Assembly: GCA_966248875.1 (NCBI GenBank)
Contig: CBINBI010000006.1
Coordinates: forward strand, 1 to 64,000
Source of the DNA: Dokdonella_A sp966248875
GTDB lineage: Bacteria > Pseudomonadota > Gammaproteobacteria > Xanthomonadales > Rhodanobacteraceae
Direction: 5' to 3'
Length of the DNA stretch: 64,000 nt
Positions 58,190 to 64,000 of this stretch are shown piece after piece. The notes beneath the pieces are model-generated. The model had not been told where the DNA came from. It did no database searches and saw only the letters and a list, made by a program, of their open reading frames with translations. The translations under genes were made by a program, and so were the position numbers. Positions within the stretch are counted from its first letter, which is position 1. The number at the start of each line of letters is the position of its first letter.

Positions 58190-59548
58190 CTAGCGCACCG
58201 TCGCACCGAGCGCGCGGCCGTTGCTCGCGATCACGTCTGAATAGAAACGCGCGCTCGCCTTCGGTGTGCGTTCCTGCGTCGCGAAATCGACATGGACGAT
58301 GCCGAAGCGCTTGGAAAAGCCGAGCGACCATTCGAGGTTGTCGAGCAGCGACCAGGCCATGTAGCCGCGCACGTCGCAGCCGGCGGAAATCGCGGCGTGC
58401 ACGGCCATGAGGTGCTTGCGCAGGTAATCGACGCGAAGCGGATCCTGCAGCGTTTCACCTTCGGCGCGCGGCGGATCGTAGAAAGCCGCGCCGTTCTCGG
58501 TGATGTAGACCGGCGGGTTGCCGTAGCGGTCCCTCACCCAGGCCAGCGTGTCCGCGAGGCCCTGCGGGAAGACTTCCCAGCCGGTTTCGGTGTACGTCGC
58601 GTCCTGGCGCACTGCGGATGCCCGGAGCGGCCATGCCGCCGGATCATCACGAGTCACGTTGCGCGTGTAGTAATTGACGCCGAGGAAGTCGATCGGCTGG
58701 CGGATCAGCTCGAAATCCTCGGCCGGCCACTCGGGCCAGGCTTCGCCGAAGATTTCCCGGAGCTCAGGCGGATATTCGCCGCGGAACACCGGGTCGAGGT
58801 ACTGGCGATTCATGTACGCATCCGCGCGCGTCGTCGCCGCGCGATCCTCGACGGAATCCGACGCGGGGTATTTCGGTTCGAGGTTCACCACGATGCCCAC
58901 GCGATGCCGGCCTTCGGCGCGGTACGCCTGCACGGCGGCGCCGTGCGCGCGCAGGAGGTGATGGCTCGCGATCGGCGCCTCGAAGCGGTTGCGATGGCCC
59001 GGCGCGAGCGCGCCGTGCAGATAGCCGCCGTCGGTGACGACCCACGGTTCGTTGAGCGTCGCCCATGTCTTCACGCGCCCGTCGAGCCGGCGATAGACGA
59101 CGCTGGCGTAGTCGGCGAACCAGTGTGCGATGTCCGGATTCAGCCAGCCGCCGCGATCGTCGAGCGCCGCCGGCAGGTCCCAGTGATAAAGCGTCGCCAG
59201 GGGTTCGATGCCGTTCTCGAGCAGCGTGTCGACCAGCCGCTCGTAGAAGTCGAGGCCGAGCGGGTTCACGTAGCCATTGCCCTCCGGCAGCACGCGCGCC
59301 CAGGCGATGCTGAAGCGGTACGCCTTCATGCCGAGCGAGCGCATGAGCGCGACGTCGTCGCGGAAACGGCGGTAGTGATCGCAGGCCACGTCCCCGGTGT
59401 CGCCGTCCTTCACCATGCCCGGCGTGCGCACGAAGCGATGCCAGATGCTCGGCCCGGCGCCGTCAGCGAGCGGCGAGCCCTCGATCTGGTATGCAGAAGT
59501 TGCGCTACCCCAAAGAAATCCCTGGGGAAATTCAAAAGATTCGGCCAT
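58190..59548 (-). CDS. GH1 beta-glucosidase
   Basis: A 452-residue cytoplasmic family-1 glycosidase. Acid/base Glu167 in T-L-N-E-P and nucleophile Glu351 in I-T-E-N-G are both intact, along with the N-terminal F-L-W-G-S-A-T-S-A-Y-Q-I-E-G. It would hydrolyse imported disaccharides to glucose. ATG at 59548 follows GGGGAA; an ATG 21 bases earlier is possible. A LacI-type site 38 bases upstream points to sugar induction. Confidence 0.93.
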   Translation of the reverse strand: MAESFEFPQGFLWGSATSAYQIEGSPLADGAGPSIWHRFVRTPGMVKDGDTGDVACDHYRRFRDDVALMRSLGMKAYRFSIAWARVLPEGNGYVNPLGLDFYERLVDTLLENGIEPLATLYHWDLPAALDDRGGWLNPDIAHWFADYASVVYRRLDGRVKTWATLNEPWVVTDGGYLHGALAPGHRNRFEAPIASHHLLRAHGAAVQAYRAEGRHRVGIVVNLEPKYPASDSVEDRAATTRADAYMNRQYLDPVFRGEYPPELREIFGEAWPEWPAEDFELIRQPIDFLGVNYYTRNVTRDDPAAWPLRASAVRQDATYTETGWEVFPQGLADTLAWVRDRYGNPPVYITENGAAFYDPPRAEGETLQDPLRVDYLRKHLMAVHAAISAGCDVRGYMAWSLLDNLEWSLGFSKRFGIVHVDFATQERTPKASARFYSDVIASNGRALGATVR

Positions 59549-59585
59549 CGGTTCCCCGCGCATCGGCATCTGGCGGCGAATGCGT

Positions 59586-59597
59586 GAAAACGTTTAC
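59586..59597. promoter_or_regulatory. LacI-family operator in the beta-glucosidase/ATPase divergent region
   Basis: GAAAACGTTTAC, one mismatch from the units in the double operator before lacI. On the minus strand it lies about 7-18 bases past a predicted start following GTGCCA-18-TATCCT (-10 at 59611-59616), a good position for blocking beta-glucosidase transcription. Confidence 0.75.
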
Positions 59598-59768
59598 ATT
59601 CGTGGCCTGCAGGATAGCCGATCGTGCTCGCGTTTGGCACTCTGCGGGCGCCGGCACCGTGACTGTCGAAGCTGCTCTGTCTGCATCCTCGCGCCGGCGC
59701 GGGCAGTGACACCGAATGCGGTTCGCCGCGCTCGTGTTTTTTTCCCGGAGCCCCTGACGGAAGGAAAG

Positions 59769-60869
59769 ATGGCCGCTGTCCGCCTCGACGCAGTGCGCAA
59801 GGTCTACGAGAACGGCCACGTGGCCGTCAAAGACGCGAGTTTCGACGCGGCGGACGGCGAGTTCCTCGTGCTGGTCGGACCGTCCGGCTGCGGCAAGTCC
59901 ACACTGCTGCGGATGATCGCGGGGCTGGAATCGATCACTTCGGGCACGCTCGCGATCGGCGGGCGCGTCGTCAACGACGTGCCCCCGCGCGATCGCGACA
60001 TCGCGATGGTGTTCCAGAACTACGCGCTCTATCCGCACATGACCGTCGCGGAAAATCTCGCGTTCGGGCTCAACCTGCGCCGCACGCCGCGCGCGGAGAC
60101 CGAGCGGCGCGTGCGCCAGGCTGCGGCCATGCTCGATCTCGAAGCCGTCCTCGACCGCAGGCCCACGCAGCTTTCCGGCGGACAGCGCCAGCGCGTCGCG
60201 CTCGGCCGCGCGCTGGTGCGCAAGCCGGCGGTGTTCCTGCTGGACGAGCCGCTGTCGAATCTCGACGCGAAGCTGCGCCTCGGCATGCGCGTCGAGATCG
60301 CGCGGCTGCACCGCGCGCTCGGCGCGACGATGATCTATGTCACGCACGACCAGATCGAGGCGATGACGCTCGGCCATCGCATCGTCGTGATGAAGGAAGG
60401 CGAGATCCAGCAGATCGACACGCCGATGCGGCTCTACGAAAAGCCCTGCAACGTGTTCGTCGCGGGTTTCCTCGGCAGCCCCTCGATGAACTTCTTTCGC
60501 GGCCGCGTGAGCGTCGACGGCGGCGTGCGCCTCCGCCTCGGTGCCGCGTCGATGCGCCTGCCCGACGACACGCCTGCGCATCGGCTGCAGCCGCTGGAAG
60601 GACAGGAGCTGATCGTCGGCGTGCGTCCGGAGGACCTCCTCCTGGGCGCCGACTCGAGCGCGGATACCACGCTGGAGGCGAAGCTCGAAGTCGTCGAGCC
60701 GGTGGGCAACGAGATCTTCCTGAATCTGCGTTGCGAGAACGAGCCGGTCGTGATGCGCGTGCCGCCGCAGGAGCTGCCGGAAGCGGGATCGACGGTGCGC
60801 ATCGCGATACGTCACGAGCGAATGCACCTTTTCGACGCGAAGACCGAGGAGCGCATCGACGCTGCCTGA
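59769..60869 (+). CDS. ugpC: Sugar ABC-transporter ATPase (MsmX/UgpC/MalK type)
   Basis: A 366-residue ATPase. Walker A G-P-S-G-C-G-K-S-T, Q-loop F-Q-N-Y-A-L-Y-P-H-M, signature L-S-G-G-Q-R-Q-R-V, Walker B F-L-L-D-E-P and switch histidine Y-V-T-H-D are intact; the C-terminal TOBE/OB region (G-V-R-P-E-D) is of the multi-sugar type. AAGGAAAG sits before the ATG. It is the likely energiser of the SBP-permease set, and the LacI site upstream supports co-regulation. Confidence 0.92.
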   Translation: MAAVRLDAVRKVYENGHVAVKDASFDAADGEFLVLVGPSGCGKSTLLRMIAGLESITSGTLAIGGRVVNDVPPRDRDIAMVFQNYALYPHMTVAENLAFGLNLRRTPRAETERRVRQAAAMLDLEAVLDRRPTQLSGGQRQRVALGRALVRKPAVFLLDEPLSNLDAKLRLGMRVEIARLHRALGATMIYVTHDQIEAMTLGHRIVVMKEGEIQQIDTPMRLYEKPCNVFVAGFLGSPSMNFFRGRVSVDGGVRLRLGAASMRLPDDTPAHRLQPLEGQELIVGVRPEDLLLGADSSADTTLEAKLEVVEPVGNEIFLNLRCENEPVVMRVPPQELPEAGSTVRIAIRHERMHLFDAKTEERIDAA

Positions 60870-60883
60870 GGTCGCACCCACAG

Positions 60884-60911
60884 GGTGGGCTCAGCCCGCC
60901 TTTTTTGTTTT
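60884..60911 (+). terminator. Rho-independent terminator after the ATPase gene
   Basis: GGTGGGC-TCA-GCCCGCC stem (one G-T pair) followed by TTTTTTGTTTT. Sequence is related to the GGTGGGCTGAAGCCC repeats nearby. Confidence 0.85.
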
Positions 60912-60924
60912 GACGACGCGATCG

Positions 60925-60944
60925 GGGGGCTGAAGCCCGCCCTA
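60925..60944. repeat. GGGCTGAAGCCC-type palindromic repeat
   Basis: GGGGCTGAAGCCCGCCCTAT; shares GGGCTGAAGCCC with the copy at 61541-61562. Confidence 0.7.
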
Positions 60945-60956
60945 TCCGAATGAACG

Positions 60957-61457
60957 CTATGCGCGCGACGCGTCCCCGCTCTCGCGGCAGCTTTCGCAGA
61001 TGCCGTGCACTTCGAGCGTCTGCGCGCGCGGCTTGAAGCCGTGCTCGCGTGCCTGTTCGCCGAGGAGCCGCGCGACGCGCTCGTCGCAGATCTCGACGGC
61101 GCCGGCGCAGATGTCGCAGATCAGGAACGGCACCTGGTGCGCCTCGTTCGGATGATGGCAGCCGACGAACGCATTGACCGACTCGAGCTTGTGGATGAAG
61201 CGGTGCTCGAGCAGAAAATCGAGCGCGCGATAAACGGTCGGCGGCGCCGCGCCGCCGCGTCCTTCGCGCAACTGGTCGAGCAGGTCGTAGGCCTTGACCG
61301 GCTTTTCGGACGCGGCGATGAGCTCCAGCACGCGCAGGCGCAGGGGCGTCAGGCGCAGGCCGCGCAGCTCGCACGCGCTGGCGACCGCGCCGACGAATGC
61401 TTTCGCATCGTGCCGGTGCTGGTGGCGGCCGTGGCGCTGGCGTGCGGGTTGCTGCAT
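60957..61457 (-). CDS. zur: Zur-type zinc-responsive Fur-family regulator
   Basis: A 166-residue repressor. The N-terminus is His/Arg-rich; the winged-helix part contains R-L-T-P-L-R-L-R-V-L and K-A-Y-D-L-L-D-Q-L-R followed by P-P-T-V-Y-R-A-L-D-F-L-L, the Zur-specific pattern rather than Fur. Zinc ligands occur in C-H-H-P-N-E-A-H-Q, I-C-D-I-C and C-E-S-C. The ATG at 61457 is preferred; a start at 61505 would add 16 residues without a better ribosome-binding site. No zinc-transport genes are adjacent. Confidence 0.9.
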   Translation of the reverse strand: MQQPARQRHGRHQHRHDAKAFVGAVASACELRGLRLTPLRLRVLELIAASEKPVKAYDLLDQLREGRGGAAPPTVYRALDFLLEHRFIHKLESVNAFVGCHHPNEAHQVPFLICDICAGAVEICDERVARLLGEQAREHGFKPRAQTLEVHGICESCRESGDASRA

Positions 61458-61510
61458 GGCATGGGTAACGTATCGCAATGGCTGGTTTCGGCCCGCCATC
61501 TTCATCTGAC

Positions 61511-61530
61511 GGCTGGGCTTCTACCCGCCA
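61511..61530. repeat. GGGCTTC-type palindromic repeat, diverged copy
   Basis: GGCTGGGCTTCTACCCGCCA, an imperfect inverted version of the element at 61541-61562. Confidence 0.5.
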
Positions 61531-61540
61531 TCCGTTCATC

Positions 61541-61562
61541 GGTGGGCTGAAGCCCACCCTAT
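61541..61562. repeat. GGTGGGCTGAAGCCCACC palindromic repeat
   Basis: A nearly perfect inverted repeat (GGTGGGCT / AGCCCACC) followed by CTAT, in the gap between zur and the zinc-ribbon gene. Otherwise this 188-base gap holds nothing recognisable. Confidence 0.75.
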
Positions 61563-61645
61563 GGCGCTGCTGCGATCTTAGCGCCGCGATACAGCTCCGT
61601 CATGAAATTGAGGCGCGGCACGGCCTCTGCAAGGCCGCTCGGCGC

Positions 61646-62044
61646 TTACCAGCGCCGGGATCTATCCTGCGCCTTCAGGCGCGAGCGTGAGGTCTGCTCC
61701 GCGTACTTGCGGAAATCGATGCCGCAGTAGCGGCAGACTTTCGCGTCGGGGCGGTTGCGCCTGCCGCACTCGGGACATTCCTTCAGGCTCGATGGCGACA
61801 GCGCGACGACGAGCCAGCCGATCGGCCCTAGCGCGGCGCCCCAGATCAGGCCTGCGACCCAGCGGCCCTTGGCCCATCCGATCAGCGCGCCGACGAGAGC
61901 GCAGATCAGTGTCAGCAGCAGCGCCCATTCCCATAGCGTCGGGTTCAGCAGCGTGTCGATGCAGGTCTGCAGCAGGCCCTGCACCGCTTCGGGATCGGTC
62001 GTGTCGATCGCGGCCAGCGATGTGAACGTGCACTCGAGCGCCAT
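61646..62044 (-). CDS. Small membrane protein with C-terminal zinc ribbon
   Basis: A 132-residue protein. Two membrane segments (about 38-58 and 64-82) are followed by a cytosolic zinc ribbon, C-P-E-C-G-R-R-N ... C-R-Y-C-G. No known role. It starts nine bases after the gltX stop on the same strand, so the two are likely co-transcribed. Confidence 0.75.
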   Translation of the reverse strand: MALECTFTSLAAIDTTDPEAVQGLLQTCIDTLLNPTLWEWALLLTLICALVGALIGWAKGRWVAGLIWGAALGPIGWLVVALSPSSLKECPECGRRNRPDAKVCRYCGIDFRKYAEQTSRSRLKAQDRSRRW

Positions 62045-62053
62045 GACGGACGC

Positions 62054-63454
62054 TCAACCGACCTGCTTCAGCGCCGCTTCGATGCGGCGCAGCGCCTCGC
62101 CCTGGCCGGCGAGAAATGCCGTGTGATCGATCGACGGCGACACCTGCGTGCCGGTGAGCGCGACGCGGAGCGGCTGCGCCACCTTGCCCATGCCCTCGCC
62201 GATCGACGCGGCAGCAGCTTCGATCGCGGCGTGCACGTTCTCGACCGTCCACTCCGACAGCCCGGCGAGCTTCGCATGCACCGCTTCGAGCGCGGCGCGC
62301 GCGGTCGGCGTCTTCAGATGCTTGGCCACGGCTGCGTCGTCGTAGCGCTCGAGCGGCGCGTACCAGACACGCGCCTTCTCGGCCATCTCCTTCAACGTCT
62401 TGGCGCGATCGCGCAGCGCGACGATGACATCGACCGGATCCGGCCCGCGCTCGGGATCGATGCCGGCCGCGCGCAGGTGCCACTCGAAATGCGGCGCGAG
62501 CTCCAGCGGATCGTCGTTCTTGAGGTATTGCTGGTTCAGCCACTCGAGCTTGGCGACATCGAAGCGCGACGCCGCCTTGTTGACGTCGGCGATGTCGAAG
62601 AGCCGGATCATCTCCTCGCGAGAGAAGATCTCCTGGTCGCCGTGCGACCAGCCGAGCCGCACGAGATAGTTCAGGAGCGCGTGCGGCAGGAAGCCGTCGT
62701 CGCGGTACTGCATGACGCTGACGGCGCCGTGTCGCTTCGATAGCTTCTGGCCGTCGGGGCCGAGGATCATCGGCAGGTGCGCGAACGCCGGCACTTCGGC
62801 GCCGAGCGCGTGATAGATGTTGATCTGGCGCGGCGTGTTGTTGACGTGATCGTCGCCGCGGATCACCTCGGTGATCTTCATGTCGACGTCGTCGACGACC
62901 ACGGCGAAATTGTAGGTCGGGAAACCGTCCGACCGGATCAGCACGAGATCGTCGAGCTCCTCGTTGCTCCACTCGACGCGGCCCTTGACCTTGTCCTCGA
63001 ACACGACGCTGCCGGACAGCGGATTCTTGAAGCGGATCACGCGGTTCGGATCGTCGCGCAGCGGCTCGTTGCGCTCGCGGTAATAGCCGTTGTAGCGCGG
63101 CTTCTCGCCCTTCGCCATTGCGGCATTGCGCATCGCCTCGATTTCCTCGCGCGTCTCGTAGGCGTAGTACGCCTTGCCGGCGCGCAGCAGCTCCTCGGCA
63201 ACCTGGCGATAGCGATCCATGCGCAGCGTCTGGTAGTACGGGCCCTCGTCGGCGTCGAGGCCGAGCCAGTGCATCGCGTCGAGGATCGCCTGCACCGCCT
63301 CCTGCGTGGAGCGCTCGCGGTCGGTGTCCTCGATGCGCAGGATGAACTCGCCGCCGCGATGGCGCGCCTCGAGCCAGCAGTAGAGCGCGGTGCGGGCGCC
63401 ACCGATGTGCAGGTAACCGGTCGGGCTCGGGGCGAATCGAGTGCGGATGGTCAT
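62054..63454 (-). CDS. gltX: Glutamyl-tRNA synthetase
   Basis: A 466-residue class I synthetase charging tRNA-Glu. The HIGH-type motif reads P-S-P-T-G-Y-L-H-I-G-G-A-R-T near residue 15, and the KMSKS motif is K-L-S-K-R-H-G. ATG at 63454 fits the family start; a longer in-frame upstream extension is not family-like. Length is normal. Confidence 0.96.
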   Translation of the reverse strand: MTIRTRFAPSPTGYLHIGGARTALYCWLEARHRGGEFILRIEDTDRERSTQEAVQAILDAMHWLGLDADEGPYYQTLRMDRYRQVAEELLRAGKAYYAYETREEIEAMRNAAMAKGEKPRYNGYYRERNEPLRDDPNRVIRFKNPLSGSVVFEDKVKGRVEWSNEELDDLVLIRSDGFPTYNFAVVVDDVDMKITEVIRGDDHVNNTPRQINIYHALGAEVPAFAHLPMILGPDGQKLSKRHGAVSVMQYRDDGFLPHALLNYLVRLGWSHGDQEIFSREEMIRLFDIADVNKAASRFDVAKLEWLNQQYLKNDDPLELAPHFEWHLRAAGIDPERGPDPVDVIVALRDRAKTLKEMAEKARVWYAPLERYDDAAVAKHLKTPTARAALEAVHAKLAGLSEWTVENVHAAIEAAAASIGEGMGKVAQPLRVALTGTQVSPSIDHTAFLAGQGEALRRIEAALKQVG

Positions 63455-63598
63455 CGGGATCGCAGGCGTGTTCTGTCGGCGGCGTCCCTGCTCGAGGCAA
63501 GCGTCCGCAGCGCGCAAGTTTAGCCGATCCGGGCACGGCTGCACCGAACCGCCATCGGGCTGAGGCACAATGCGCGCCGTCCCCGCAAGCCTCACGGG

Positions 63599-64000
63599 AT
63601 GCACTCGATGCATTCACGCGCCCGACCGCACTGTCTCGCCGCCATCTTTGCATGTGTACTCCTCGCCGGCTGCGGCGCCGCGCCGCACGGTGCCGGGCGT
63701 GGCGACGCCCTGGCGCGGCACGGCATCACCGACGGTGCGCGTGCCGAGCTCGCCATCCTCGAATCGACAGACATCCATTCGAACATCCTGAGCTACGACT
63801 ACTACCGGCTGGCCGAGGACCCCTCGTTCGGCTTCGAGCGCATGGCGACGCTGGTGAAGCAGGCACGGGCCGAGTTTCCGAACACGATGCTGTTCGACGC
63901 CGGCGACACGATCCAGGGCACCGCGCTCGCCGACTATCAGGCGCGGGTCAAGCCGGTCGGCTGCGAAGGGGAGCTCGCGATGTACCGCGCGATGGACGCG
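63599..64000 (+). CDS. CpdB/5'-nucleotidase-family metallophosphoesterase lipoprotein, N-terminal part (cut by window edge)
   Basis: The first 134 residues of an exported nucleotidase. Lipoprotein signal with L-L-A-G-C lipobox. The metallophosphatase metal motif T-D-I-H-S-N is followed by F-D-A-G-D-T-I-Q-G-T, and Y-D-Y-Y-R-L-A-E is typical of 2',3'-cyclic-nucleotide 2'-phosphodiesterase/3'-nucleotidases, where it reads similarly. Frame is open to the window edge. Starts at 63599 or the in-frame ATG at 63608. Divergent from gltX across 144 bases with nothing notable. Confidence 0.88.
   Translation, partial: MHSMHSRARPHCLAAIFACVLLAGCGAAPHGAGRGDALARHGITDGARAELAILESTDIHSNILSYDYYRLAEDPSFGFERMATLVKQARAEFPNTMLFDAGDTIQGTALADYQARVKPVGCEGELAMYRAMDA

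Noticed and set aside
1..64000. CRISPR arrays, insertion sequences, prophage, tRNA or rRNA genes
   Set aside because: No regularly spaced repeats, transposase or phage proteins, cloverleaf or rRNA-like sequence was seen; the dispersed palindromes are short intergenic elements without spacers.

Overview
This is GC-rich, gene-dense bacterial DNA with short intergenic spaces. It most likely comes from a gammaproteobacterium of the order Xanthomonadales (Lysobacteraceae/Rhodanobacteraceae type). The support is inferential: dispersed ATTCGGG-type repeats and GGTGGGCTGAAGCCC-type palindromes (as I remember from Xanthomonadales intergenic regions), a fused IcmF mutase, a LacI/TonB-receptor/glycoside-hydrolase sugar locus, and overall gene content. 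No rRNA, tRNA, CRISPR array, transposase or prophage gene was recognised.

Region 1 (1-13.7 kb) is mainly acyl-CoA and amino-acid metabolism. It holds the start of an isobutyryl-CoA mutase IcmF (minus strand, cut by the left edge), an Lrp regulator divergent from an EamA/RhtA-like exporter, a GFA-family protein, and a TetR regulator with an alpha/beta hydrolase under a sharp promoter/operator. A leucine-breakdown series follows: leucine dehydrogenase, isovaleryl-CoA dehydrogenase, thiolase, an Ala-rich lipoprotein and methylcrotonyl-CoA carboxylase beta subunit. A bactofilin with a zinc-ribbon partner and glutathione reductase close the region.

Region 2 (14.1-32.4 kb) is the centrepiece: a continuous, single-strand alginate biosynthesis locus of thirteen genes in the order algA-C-D-8-44-K-E-G-I-J-F-X-L. 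It covers GDP-mannuronate synthesis (AlgA, AlgC, AlgD), c-di-GMP-gated polymerisation (Alg8, Alg44 with PilZ domain), periplasmic scaffold and outer-membrane export (AlgK, AlgE), epimerisation (AlgG), acetylation (AlgI, AlgJ, AlgF, AlgX) and lyase (AlgL). The order differs from the Pseudomonas operon: algA leads, algC is built in, and X-L sit at the end. AlgX carries an extra C-terminal Ig-like region, AlgK lacks a lipobox and has a long Ala/Pro-rich insert, and AlgG has an acidic N-terminal insert. No algU/algR/algB-like regulator lies nearby.

Region 3 (32.4-44.8 kb) is mixed. It has a minus-strand operon for N-acyl-D-amino acid/peptide use (D-aminoacylase lipoprotein, D-amino-acid dehydrogenase, S15/CocE hydrolase), an NlpC/P60 lipoprotein, a SlyD-like isomerase, an MFS transporter divergent from a Tat-exported M19-like protein, a methyltransferase, a YkvA-like protein, a HicB antitoxin with what looks like a decayed HicA, and a stand-alone LigD-type DNA ligase.

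Region 4 (45-60.9 kb) is a glucan-utilisation locus. It comprises a LacI repressor behind a perfect 30-bp double operator, a TonB-dependent receptor, a GH144-like enzyme, an ABC sugar importer (binding lipoprotein plus two permeases), a large two-CBM glycoside-hydrolase-like protein, glucokinase, a GH1 beta-glucosidase and, divergent behind a matching LacI operator, an MsmX/UgpC-type ATPase. Together they suggest outer-membrane uptake, periplasmic cleavage, ABC import, hydrolysis to glucose and phosphorylation. A beta-1,2-glucan (sophorose) substrate is the best guess.

Region 5 (60.9-64 kb) holds a Zur-type regulator among palindromic repeats, a membrane zinc-ribbon protein, glutamyl-tRNA synthetase and the start of a CpdB-like nucleotidase lipoprotein cut by the right edge.
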